From Limnephilus marmoratus (taxonomy: Eukaryota > Arthropoda > Insecta > Trichoptera > Limnephilidae), in the NCBI GenBank assembly GCA_917880885.1, contig OU862928.1, positions 6,281,721 through 6,345,720 on the forward strand: a stretch of 64,000 bases of DNA, in the 5' to 3' direction. A model generated the notes under the pieces. It made no database searches, was not told the origin of the DNA, and saw only the letters and a list, made by a program, of their open reading frames with translations. Both the position numbers and the translations under genes were made by a program. Below are positions 47,691 to 58,768 of this stretch, one piece after another; position 1 is the stretch's first letter; each line of letters opens with the position of its first letter.

Positions 47691-48019
47691 CCCAAAGTTG
47701 ACCTTTATTGGATAACCAACACCTATGCCGTAGGTCACTCCAAGTGGTTCGCTACGTTTGGTGATTTAGTAGGGGTGCCCGGGTTCATGGGGTGAGGTTT
47801 GTTTAGGTCTTGGATGCGGATGACCAGGACACGCTGAACCCCAGACCCCTACCCACCCCTTAAACCCTTTTCCTTCCCAGAACTCTCATCTCCTTTTTTG
47901 CCTTAAAAAACCCTTCACCCAGCATCTCCAAAGATGACATGACCCTGAGGGAAATTATTTTCCTCAGGGTCTCCTGTGTTGAGCTCATGTAAAAAAATAA
48001 TTAAATGCATATAAATTCA

Positions 48020-48760
48020 CCTTTCATTGCCGTTACATTTAGTTTTCAAACAGCTCGCGTGCCACCTATTGAAATATTTTTATGCAAATTTCGTAATGCC
48101 AAAGCTCACCAGCCAATAAACAAACATATCAAAAAAAGAATTATTCAATTTGGTGCAGTCTTTCGGAAGTTATACGCGTACATACATTTCGACGATTCAT
48201 TTTTATGCAAATTTCATAATGCCAGAGCTCACCAGTAGTTTTATTCAAAACTTGTCCTTACAATAACGATAACAACAAAAAAATAATTACCCAATTAGGT
48301 GCAGTCGTTCCGAAGTTATGCGCGTTCTTACATTTCATCGATTAATTTTTAAACATATTTCAAAATGCCAGAGCTCACCAGTAGTTGTATACAATCTTTG
48401 TCCTAACAATAAGGAACGCAACAAAAAAAGAATTATTCAATTGCGTGCAGTCGTTCTGAAGTTATGAGCGTACTTACATTTCGGCAAATCATTTTTAAAC
48501 AAATTTCGTTATGCCAGAGCTCACCAGTAATTTTATTCAAAACTTGTCCTAGTAATAACAAATACAACAACGAAAGAATTATTCAATTTTGTGCATTCGC
48601 TCGGAAGCTATGCGCATTGATAGATTTCGGCGATTCATTTTAAACAAATTTTATTATTCCAGAGCTCATCAGTCGTCTTATACAAACCTTGCCCGAACAA
48701 TAACGAAACCAACTCAAAAAGAATTATCCAATTTGGACCAGTCGTTCATGAGATATAATT
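48020..48760 (-). repeat. C tandem array, ~146-bp monomers
   Basis: Counterpart of 42680-43415 at 5342 bp. Confidence 0.9.
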
Positions 48761-48853
48761 TATAGATGATACCCGTGGATAATTATTTATCCGTTTATGT
48801 AATTTTCAGGGTACCTACCTAGTTCATCAAAATATTCTAAAACAATATTTTAT

Positions 48854-49057
48854 CTATATGGCAAGACAACCGATAAAAGTTGTCATAACCACCTCAAGCA
48901 AAGCCTGAAAATCGAACACCTGCGCTGGTTTAAGAACATTTCCCATACAAATTACGTCAGCCAACGGTGTCATGGCCTGACTGAAAACCTCAGGTGGTTT
49001 TGGATAGTGTTCCATGTTCAGTATTGCAAGGTTGAAGAAAATAAATAAACATTTCAA
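48854..49057 (-). pseudogene. 67-codon ORF remnant linked to C array
   Basis: Same protein as 3082-3285. Confidence 0.3.
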
Positions 49058-49756
49058 ATATCTACCGATTTAACAGGCTGAGAACGATGTGCATTTTCGA
49101 TGTTGTTGGATTTTTCGCAAATGTCAGATATAATTGCAAAGTTTGACGCGATATTGTGAAACATTTTAAATGGGAAGCTACACATGTTTTTGTTTTAAAA
49201 GTTTCTAAATCTTGTATAATTTATGATTATTAAAAAACATGTCTCGCAAAATGTTTTTTTTCGTTGTATTTTATCACCCCGCAAAGGGCCTTTAAAATGT
49301 CATTTTTTCAACGTTTTTTCCGAGATCGCCGTTTAATTAATTGGAATAAATTTCTAACAAAAATCAGTTTTGTATGGGAGATTTTCGCTATATCTTTCTC
49401 AACTTTTGCGGGCATTTGAAAAGAGATAGATACAATGAATTCGCTTCGAAGGAGAGTGAACCGTCGGGCCTTTGAAATTGAATTAACTTAGAGGTCAATT
49501 TGGCGTGCCAAATTTTACAAAATTGCCGCGAGCCAAAGTGACCCGTGAGGTTTCACCCACCCGAGGGGCAAAGTGGTCGCTTTTCCCCTCAAATCGAAAG
49601 TGAGCTTTTCCCGACCTACCCCAAAACCAAACAATACTATATATACTAGCTGGGCCCGTTGCAGAAGCAACTAACGGGTTAAAACACTATGCGATTTGAC
49701 GTGTGAACGTGGATGAAGCAAGGAGGAGTGTGTGTTAAATAAATATATGAAGAAAC

Positions 49757-50385
49757 CTGAGGTTAGAGTGACCTTGCAACGCATGCCGGGTACCCGTTGT
49801 TTATAATGTTATAATATAGTGCAGGCATTTGCAAGGCGCTTGCATAATAATGTAGTTTCCCTGAACTTGGAATGGAACCATTACAGTTATGTTGACCCCA
49901 AGGTTACAGTGATGTCGCAACGCATGCCGGGTACCCTTTGTATATAATGTTTTAATATAAATCAGGCGTTTGCAAGGCGCTTGTATTATAATGTAGTTTC
50001 CCGGAACTTGGAATGTAACCATTACAGTTAAATTGACCCCGAGGTTACAGTGATCTTGCAACGCATGCCGGGTACCCGTTGTATATAATATTATAATAAA
50101 GTGCAGGCGTTTGCAAGGCGCTTGCATTATAATGTAGTTTATTGGAACTTGGAATGGAACCATTACAGTTAAGTTGACCCCGAGGTTACAGTGATCTTGC
50201 AACGCATGCCGGGTACCCTTTGTATATAATGTTATAATATAAAGCAGGCGTTTGTAAGGCGCTTGCATTATAATGTAGTTTCCCGGAACTTGGAATGGAA
50301 CCATTACAGTTAAGTTGACCCCGAGATTACAGTGATGTTGCAACGCATGCCGGGTACCCGTTGTATATAATGTAATATAGAAATA
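49757..50385 (-). repeat. A tandem array, 141-bp monomers
   Basis: Four to five monomers; minus frame 49801-50439 stays open for 212 codons. One monomer has GTCGCAACGC for GTTGCAACGC. Confidence 0.95.
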
Positions 50386-50865
50386 CAAATCCCCAAAGTT
50401 GTCCTTTATTGGATAACCAACACGTCTGCCATAGGTCACCTCAAGTGGTTCGCTAGGTTTGGTGATATAGTAGGGGTGCCCGGGTTCATGGGGTTAGGTC
50501 TGTCTAGGTCTTAGAGGCGGATGACCAGGACACACTGAACCCCAGATTCCTACCCACCCCTTAAACCCTTTTCCTTCCCAGAACTCTCATCTCCTTCCTT
50601 TCCTAAAAAAAATCCTCCACACAGCATCCCCAAAGAAGACATAGGCCCTGAGGGAAATTATTTTCCCCACGGCCTCCTGTGTGGAGCTCATGTAAAAAAA
50701 AAATAATTAAATGCATATAAATTCACCTTTCCTGTCTATGTCAGTCTTAAATGATGACCTACATAGTACCCTTGGATGGTGAAAGCCAGAAATAATTGAA
50801 AAAAAAACATGTTCTTAATATTTTTTCCCTTGCTTAGTTCTGCACTCCTGGTATTTATCCTTTTT

Positions 50866-50975
50866 TACATGAGCTCCACACAGAAGACCCCGAGGAAAAT
50901 AATTTCCCTCAGGGTAATCTCATCTTTGTAGATATTGGGTTGAGGGTTTTTTAAGGCAAAGAAGGCGAGGAGAGC
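50866..50975 (-). repeat. Inverted fragment of B module
   Basis: Reads as the reverse complement of the end of a B module: TTACATGAGCTCCACACAG, then the palindrome (about 50888-50914), then GGTTTTTTAAGGCAAAGAAGG. With the forward B end at 50600-50700 it makes an inverted repeat of about 100-bp arms. Confidence 0.85.
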
Positions 50976-51228
50976 AACGCTCAGTGGTTAAACATACGTA
51001 TGTATAAGGCCACCCGCAGGGCCTAGCAGCTGAAACCTGTCAAACAGAAGTATCTAGTCGCCATCGGAGGCATGCACACATCAAATTCCCAAAGTTTCAT
51101 CGCAATCGGATGAACGGTTTAGCAATGCATAATTTCATGATGCCAGAGCTCACCATTTTATACATTAAGAATCGAAGGTCCCCAAAGTTTCATCGGAATC
51201 GAAGAAGAATTAACACAGAACGTGAAAA

Positions 51229-51450
51229 TTAACTTAAAAAAAGTATGCTTTTACCTGCATAATTTAGCAAAAAATTGACCATGTTAAGATATTTAAATTT
51301 ATTAATTTTCATAACGTTGCTTGAAATGGCTTTTGCCGTTTTTGGTGACCAGATCTGAATAGCCAGGTACTTCCCCACCTTCCTCGTCTCCATCTCCTTC
51401 CCCTCCCCACTACCTTTAGCCTCACAACATACCCCAACTGGGGATGCCAT
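51229..51450 (-). CDS. Unique 74-codon open frame, doubtful
   Basis: Minus-strand frame starting MASPVGVCCEAKG with a charged stretch (GEGKEMETRKVGKY). Unlike most short frames here it is not in a module repeated elsewhere in the window. No family recognised. AAAGGTAGTG within it resembles a splice donor, so a captured 5' exon is possible; it may equally be chance. Confidence 0.15.
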   Translation of the reverse strand: MASPVGVCCEAKGSGEGKEMETRKVGKYLAIQIWSPKTAKAISSNVMKINKFKYLNMVNFLLNYAGKSILFLS

Positions 51451-51749
51451 AGTTTCACTGACTTCAGTAGTTGGGACTCTTGTGCCGTATTATCATTAAA
51501 ATTTAGTTAATAATGTATAAAACAATTAATTTCCGTACAATTTTCAAGTACCTACACCATTTGAAAAAAAAAATTGTACCATCTTTGCTATTAAATTTAC
51601 ACAATATATTAATTTTTCATTAATTCGTCAACAACGTTCCCTCATAAGTAGGTACTGGCCATTACTGGTATTATTATTTGAGAATGTCCAAAAAGAACGA
51701 AACTTTACCTACACATTCATAAATGAAAAATATTTTGATAGGTTCTTTC

Positions 51750-51930
51750 AAAAAAATTTAATAATTCTCCAAAATTTTCAATTAATTTTCACGTTCTGTG
51801 AAAGTTATTTTAAAGTTCTGTAATTGTTTCAGTTTTGTGGTGCAACTGGATAAAATGATATAACATCAGAACTCGAATAGAACTTACGCAGAACGTTAGA
51901 ATTAACTTTAAAGAAATGTTGAATTCTTCA
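51750..51930. repeat. F module: longest inverted repeat copy
   Basis: Left arm with TTAATTTTCACGTTCTGTG, right arm with CGCAGAACGTTAGAATTAAC; roughly 60-bp imperfect arms around a loop with GGTGCAACTGG. Confidence 0.7.
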
Positions 51931-52079
51931 ATTTTATTGCAACAACCCGGCATCCAACGTAAGTACCTACATAATTCGTCTAGGTACCTACTCATTTTCG
52001 CAAAAAAACCACGGTAGTAAGTCGTTAAGCCGGTAGGTAGGTACCTAAGCACTTATTTCCATCACTAAGTTGCATGGTT

Positions 52080-52680
52080 TATCTGTGTGTTCTAAATAAC
52101 AGGGTCCGCCAAAACTGCGTTACTCATTTTTGGTAAAAATAAATTGATTAAATAATAATATTTTTTTTTAAATAAAAATAAAATCGTCTTTTTTTAAATA
52201 TTTTTCTAGAAATGACATCGGTCAAACATCCAACTTTTAAATTCACGAACGCGCATACTACTTTCGTAATAAATAATTATTCACAACGATACATGTATGG
52301 AAAAAAACTGAAATTCTAAGCATCGTCATTTGAGAAATGTTTCTACGCCGCTCTAACGTTAGTCGTGAAGGCCCGACTATATTTTCGAAAAAAAAAATAT
52401 CAAGAAAATTATCATTCAAAATAATTAAAAAAATAATTATTATATTTCGAGCAGCATTTTTTTTACCACCGTGTACCGGCATAATAACGATTCATGAATG
52501 ATGAAATTCGATTTTAAAACCTGCTAACAACGCCAATTTAAGACACTCCAATTTTGTTTCGCGTTCGAATTTGAATTTTAGTCTATTTTTAAATTTTTCT
52601 AATGAAATGTTTTAATTCTATGTCCTGTCGACTGGCGGCGCCGTGAAAACAGTACATAATTTTAAAGATTAGTTTCAATA
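52080..52680. other. Low-repeat AT-rich stretch
   Basis: No convincing ORF. Shares GGTCCGCCAA and TTACTCATTTTT words with 60285-60310, so it is an older diverged module rather than unique host sequence. Confidence 0.5.
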
Positions 52681-53317
52681 CTCGACTTTTATGTTGTTTT
52701 TTTGCACATGTCAGTTTGTCAAACGAATATAACAACGATGTTTTTGAGAAAAGTGATAATTACGACGGTCAATTGACCTTTGAAAAACTCTTGTTGACGG
52801 AATTTCACTAAATTTTGGCTTCCAAGCGTGATATTTTCGACAAAATCGCGTATGCCAGTCGGCCGGTGGGAAAACGAAAAATGAAAGATGACATTTAAAA
52901 TCTGCGTACCTAGCGAAATCAGTTTTGTATGGGAGATTTTCGCTACATCTTTCTCAACTTTTGCAGGCATTTGAAAAGAGATAGATACAATGAATTCGCT
53001 TCGAAGAAGAGTGAACCGTGGGGCCTTTGAAATCGGATGAGCTTAGAGATCAATTTGGCTTGCCAAATTTTACCAAATTTTTGCAAGCCAAAGTGACCCG
53101 TGAGGTTTCACCCACCCGAGGGGCAGAGTGGTCGCTTTTCCCCTCAAATCGAAAGTGAGGTTTTCCGTGACCTTTCCCAAAAGTGAACAATACTATATAT
53201 ACTAGGTTTTGCCCGTTGCAGAAGCAACTGACGGGTTTAAACACTATGCGATTTGACGTGTGAACGTGGATGAAGCGAGGAAGAGTGTGTGTTAAATTAA
53301 ATAAATGAAGAAACCTG

Positions 53318-54245
53318 AGGTTACAGTGACCTTGCAACGCATGCCGGGTATCCGTTGTATATAATGTTATGTAGTGCAGCGCTTGCATTAAAATGTAATT
53401 TCCCAGGAATTGGAATGGAACCATTACAGTTTAGTTGACCCCGAGGTTACAGTGACCTTGCAACGCATGCCGAGTAACCGTTGTATATTATGTTATAAAT
53501 TGCAGGCGCTTGCATTAAAATTTTATTTCCCGGGAATCGGGATGAAACCATTACGGTAAAGTTGACCCCTAGGTTACAGTGACCTTGCAACGCATACCGG
53601 GTACCCGTTGTATATAATGTTATATAGTGCAGGCGCTTGCTTTAAAATGTTATTTCCCGGGAATTGGGATGGAACCATTACAGTTAAGTTGACCCCGAGG
53701 TTACAGTGACCTTGCAACGCATGCCGTGTACCCGTTGTATATTATGTTATAAATTGCAGGCGCTTGCATTAAAATTTTATTTCCCGGGAATCGGGATGAA
53801 ACCATTACAGTAAAGTTGACCTCTAGGTTACAGTGACCTTGCAACGCATGCCGGGTACCCGTTGTATATAATGTTATATAGTGCAGGCGCTTGCATTATA
53901 ATGTAGTTTCCGGGGACTTGGGATGGAACCATTAGAGTTTAGTTGACCCTGAGGTTAAAGTGGCCTTGGAACGCATGCCGGGTACCCGTAGTATATAATG
54001 TTACATAGTGCAGGCGCTTGCATTATAATGTAGTTTCCCAGGACTTCGGATGGAAACATTACAGTTTTATTGACCCCGAGGTTAAAGCGGCCTTGCAACG
54101 CATGCCGGGTACCCGTTGTATGTAATTTTATAAAGTGCATAATTTTATAATGTTGTTTCCCGGGACTTGGTAGGGAACCATTACGGTTTAGTTGACCCCG
54201 AAGTTAAAGTGGCCTCGCAACGCATGCCGGGTACCCGCTGTATAT
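53318..54245 (-). repeat. A tandem array, 126/127-bp monomers
   Basis: About 7.5 monomers; same order as 61680-62612. Confidence 0.95.
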
Positions 54246-55139
54246 AATTAATTTATTTACGCACAAATAGTCCATTAACAATAACAATCAGTTGCACGGT
54301 TTAGCAGTGCAAAATTTCATTATGCCGGAGCTCACTATTGTAGTTGTATTGTATTTCATTTTGCAAGTGTAAGTACTAAGTAGGTACTTTGTTGTAATAT
54401 TTCACCAAAACGACGCCATTATGCTGTTGAGCATAAAATAATTTTCACTATAAATAAATTCATTCAATATCATGTTTTGATTTTTAAATGAAAAAAGTCC
54501 CTGGAAGTAAGTACCTACCTAGAACACGCGTAATTATTTTTTTTATTTAACAATGTCCAAATAGAACACACTTATAAAAAAAATATATAATTAATAAAAA
54601 AAATTTGTCAATTCTTAAAATTTTTCTAGTAAATTTTCAGTTCTAGAAAGTTCCGTTCGAGTTCTGTAATTATTTCAGTTTTGTGATGTAACTGGTCTGT
54701 AATGATAAAACAATAGAATTTGAGTAGAACCATCACAGAACTTGAAAATTAACTTATAAAACGTTCAATTATTCTGTATCATCGAAACAACCTTACCTTA
54801 GTATTTATTGCATTAAAACCTAATTCGTTGTGTAGGTACCCATTCAGGTAGGTACCTGCGCATTTCCTTAGATTCCGGCAATCTTAGCTTTTTTCATCAT
54901 ATTTGCAATACTACCGAAATAAGTAGGTACCTACCCCGAATGAAAAACGTGTTAATTTGAACTGGCCAGCAAATATTTAAACTTCCGATGGAATCTGTGA
55001 GCGCGTATTTTGATGATTTTTTTTCGGAAAATTTCGAGTTTTATCAGCTTCTCCTGACGTATTTTATATGAGAATCATATGTTTTATTGGTGTTAAAAGT
55101 TGCGGAATCTATCCGGCTATCGTATTTTCAAAAAACATC

Positions 55140-55215
55140 CAGCCCGGAATCGGTTTTTCGGCGGTAATGTCGTTTTCCGAAAAACAACGACCGAAACCGC
55201 CGAGAGTTCCGTTTT
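55140..55215. repeat. G module: GC-rich interrupted palindrome
   Basis: TCGGCGGTAATGTCGTTTTC faces AACAACGACCGAAACCGCCGA: outer arms TCGGCGGT/ACCGCCGA-like with internal mismatches. Copies near 23690, 61135 and 63515; weaker variants near 5730, 8640, 11760 and 14040. Confidence 0.7.
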
Positions 55216-55699
55216 GTTAGGCTAAAAATTTGACATCTGAGATCCTGACCTATGTCAATAGTCCTATATAGCATTTTCCTTTGTGAAATTAGCGGGTTTT
55301 TTCGTCATTTTTTTTTTTCAAACGCCGTCTCTCGGCGGGAAATATAATCGAGTGATTCGAGTAGAGCTTCTAGTTTTCGCCGCCGATTCGTATCGGAGAA
55401 TAAATCCCTGTATATATTTTTTTTGTCGAAAAAAAAAAACTTCCAGCTTCCATGTCTGAATTTGCTTCGCCCGAAAGTGAACCTTGAGGTGGGTGAAACG
55501 CAAAGGGCGTACTGGTCGTTTTTGCGTCAACAAAAAAGTGCGCGGAAAAAGAGCTTTCCCAAAGTGAACAATACTATATATATACTAGCGGGGCCCGTTG
55601 CAAAAATGCAACTAACGGGTTAAAAAATTATGCGATTTGCGTGTGAACGTGGATGAAGCGAGGAGGAGTGTGGGTTAAATAAAATATATGAAGAAACCT

Positions 55700-56450
55700 T
55701 AGTTCACAGTGACCTTGCAACGCATGCCGGGTACCCGTTGTATATAATGTTATGTAGTGCAGCGCTTGCATTAAAATGTAATTTGCCAGGAATTGGAATG
55801 GAACCATTACAGTTAAGTTGACCCCGAGGTTACAGTGATTTTGCAACGCATGCCGGGTACCCTTTGTATATAATGTTATAATGTAAAGCAGGCGTTTGCA
55901 AGGCGCTTGTATTATAATGTAGTTTTCAGGAACATGGAATGGAACCATTACAGTTAAGTTGACCCCGAGGTTACAGTGATCTTGCAACGCATGCCGGGTA
56001 CCCGTTGTATATAATATTATAATATATTGCAGGCGTTTGCAAGGCGCTTGCATTATAATGTAGTTTCCCGGAACTTGGAATGGAACCATTACAGTTAAGT
56101 TGACCCCGAGATTACAGTGATGTTGCAACGCATGCCGGGTACCCTTTGTATATAATGTTATAATATAAAGCAGGCGTTTGCAAGGCGCTTGCATTATAAT
56201 GTAGTTTCCCGGAACTTGGAATGGAACCATTACAGTTAAGTTGACCCTGAGATTACAGTGATGTTGCAACGCATGCCGGGTACCCGTTGTATGTAATGTT
56301 ATAATACAGTGCATGCGTTTGCAAGGCGCTTGAATTATAATGTAGTTTCCCGGAACTTGGAATGGAACCATTACAGTTAAGTTGACCCCGAGGTTACAGT
56401 GTTGTTGCAACGCATGCCGGGTACCCGTTGTATATAATGTTATGTAGAAA
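55700..56450 (-). repeat. A tandem array: 141-bp monomers plus a 126-bp terminal one
   Basis: Copy of 32595-33350; 275-codon minus frame at 55628-56455. Confidence 0.95.
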
Positions 56451-56948
56451 TACAAATCCCCAAAGTTGACCTTTATTGGTTAACCAACACCTCTGCCATA
56501 GGTCACCCCAAGTGGTTCGCTACGTTTGGTGATTTAGTAGGGGTGCCCGGGTTCATGGGGTGAGGTCTGTCTAGGTCTTGGAGGCGGATGCCCAGGACAC
56601 ACTGAACCCCAGATACCTACCCACCCCTTAAACCCTTTTCCTTCCCAGAACTCTCATCTCCTTCCTTTCCTAAAAAAAATCCTCCACACAGCATCCCCAA
56701 AGATGACATAGGACCTGAGGGAAATTATTTTCCCCACGGCGTCCTGTGTGGAGCTCATGTAAAAAAAAAAAATTAAATGCATATAAATTCACCTTTCCCA
56801 AAAAGCCAGAAATAATTGAAAAAAAAACATGTTCTTAATATATTTTCCCTTGCTTAGTTCTGCACTCCTGGTATTTATACTTTTAAAATTTTGTTTTATT
56901 CGAGTAAAAAAAAGAACAGAAAAAATATTCTTTCATAGCGTACTCTAC

Positions 56949-57064
56949 TCCCCCCCCCCCCCCCCCCCCCCTTTCTCCATCCCGCAAAACCCCCTCACGG
57001 GTTCCCCTCCGCCTTCCCAGGTTACCCTCCCCCCTCCGTGGTATTTTTCCCCCCCCTCCCGCGC
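56949..57064. repeat. C-rich tract with 22-C run
   Basis: One C longer than 33849-33869 in the main run and one longer (8 against 7) in a second run near 57049. Confidence 0.9.
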
Positions 57065-57820
57065 TCATTATTTCATTGCCGTTACATTTAGTTTTCAAAC
57101 AGCTCGCGTGCCACCTATTGAAATATTTTTATGCAAATTTTGCAAAAATGCCAGAGCTCACCAGCCAATAAACAAACATAACAAAAAAAGAATTATTCAA
57201 TTTGGTGCAGTCTTTCGGAAGTTATACGCGTACATACATTTCGACGATTCATTTTTATGCAAATTTCATAATGCCAGAGCTCACCAGTAGTTTTATTCAA
57301 TACTTGTCCTTACAATAACGATAACAACAAAAAAATAATTACCCAATTAGGTGCAGTCGTTCCGAAGTTATGCGCGTACTTACATTTCATCGATTAATTT
57401 TTAAACATATTTCAAAATGCCAGAGCTCACCAGTAGTTATATACAAACTTTGTCCTAACAATAAGGAACGCAACAAAAAAAGAATTATTCAATTACGTGC
57501 AGTCGTTCTGAAGTTATGAGCGTCCTTACATTTCGGCGAATCATTTTTAAACAAATTTCGTTATGCCAGAGCTCACCAGTAATTTTATTCAAAACTTGTC
57601 CTAGTAATAACAAATACAACAACGAAAGAATTATTCAATTTTGTGCATTCGCTCGGAAGCTATGCGCATTTATAGATTTCGGCGATTCATTTTAAACAAA
57701 TTTTATTATTCCAGAGCTCATCAGTCGTCTTATACAAACCTTGCCCGAACAATAACGAAACCAACTCAAAAAGAATTATCCAATTTGGACCAGTCGTTCA
57801 TGAGCTATAATTTATAGATG
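57065..57820 (-). repeat. C tandem array, ~146-bp monomers
   Basis: Copy of 33962-34715. Confidence 0.9.
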
Positions 57821-57905
57821 ATACCCGTGGATAATTATTTATCCGTTTATGTAATTTTCAGGGTACCTACCTAGTTCATCAAAATATTCTAAAACAATAT
57901 TTTAT

Positions 57906-58109
57906 CTATATGGCAAGACAACCGATAAAAGTTGTCATAACCACCTCAAGCAAAGCCTGAAAATCGAACACCTGCGCTGGTTTAAGAACATTTCCCATAC
58001 AAATTACGTCAGCCAACGGTGTCATGGCCTGACTGAAAACCTCAGGTGGTTTTGGATAGTGTTCCATGTTCAGTATTGCAAGGTTGAAGAAAATAAATAA
58101 ACATTTCAA
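57906..58109 (-). pseudogene. 67-codon ORF remnant linked to C array
   Basis: Same protein as 3082-3285. Confidence 0.3.
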
Positions 58110-58768
58110 ATATCTACCGATTTAACAGGCTGAGAACGATGTGCATTTTCGATGTTGTTGGATTTTTCGCAAATGTCAGATATAATTGCAAAGTTTGACG
58201 CGATATTGTGAAACATTTTAAATGGGAAGCTACACATGTTTTTGTTTTAAAAGTTTCTAAATCTTGTATAATTTATGATTATTAAAAAAAATGTCTCGCA
58301 AAATGTTTTTTTTCGTCGTATTTTATCACCCCGCAAAGGGCCTTTAAAATGTCATTTTTTCAACGTTATTTCCGAGATCGCCGTTTAATTAATTGAAATA
58401 AATTTCTAACAAAAATCAGTTTTGTATGGGAGATTTTCGATATATCTTTCTCAACTTTTCCGGGCATTTGAAAAGAGATAGATACAATGAATTCGCTTCG
58501 AAGAAGAGTGAACCGTGGGGCCTTTGAAATCGGATGAGCTTAGAGATCAATTTGGCTTGCCAAATTTTACCCAATTTTCGCAAGCCAAAGTGACCCGTGA
58601 GGTTTCACCCACCCGAGGGGCAAAGTGGTAGCTTTTCCCCTCAAATCGAAAGTGAGTTTTTTCGACCAATGGCGTGAGCGGAAAAAGTGAGTTTTCTCGA
58701 CCAATGGCGTGAGCGGAAAAAGTGACCTTTTCCCTGACCTACCCCAAAACTGAACATTAATATATATA

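Larger units (their letters stand above)
44304..49645 (-). mobile_element. Helitron-like unit 13 (5.3 kb), tandem neighbour of unit 12
   Basis: CTAG at 44304, hairpin 44314-44337 partly decayed (GATGGA replaces GACGGG). A array (44415-45232), B cluster (45295-47445), A pair (47475-47690), B with palindrome (47700-47995), C array (48020-48760), 67-codon relic (48854-49057), J region. Scattered single-base differences from unit 12 argue against a simple assembly duplication. Confidence 0.65.
49646..53201 (-). mobile_element. Helitron-like unit 14 (3.6 kb, with distinct interior)
   Basis: CTAG at 49646, spacer CTGGG, hairpin 49655-49678. A array (49757-50385), B (50400-50700), an odd insert (50732-50790), an inverted B fragment (50866-50975), an E copy (51060-51205), an unmatched stretch with a 74-codon minus frame (51229-51450), F (about 51750-51930), a low-repeat region (52080-52680) and a J-type end similar to 31960-32460. 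Confidence 0.6.
53202..55584 (-). mobile_element. Helitron-like unit 15 (2.4 kb)
   Basis: CTAG at 53202, hairpin 53212-53235. A array (53318-54245), F (about 54595-54760), G hairpin (about 55140-55215), H region. Closest to unit 18 (offset 8361-8364 bp) except over the last 60 bp before the boundary. No gene. Confidence 0.65.
55585..58768 (-). mobile_element. Helitron-like unit 16 (3.18 kb), near-identical to unit 10
   Basis: CTAG at 55585, 26-nt hairpin 55594-55619. A array (55700-56450), B (56475-56765), C-rich tract (56949-57064), C array (57065-57820), 67-codon relic (57906-58109), J region. The offset to unit 10 is 23,101-23,103 bp, the change being accounted for by C-run lengths. The outer flanks of the two copies differ. 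Confidence 0.75.
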
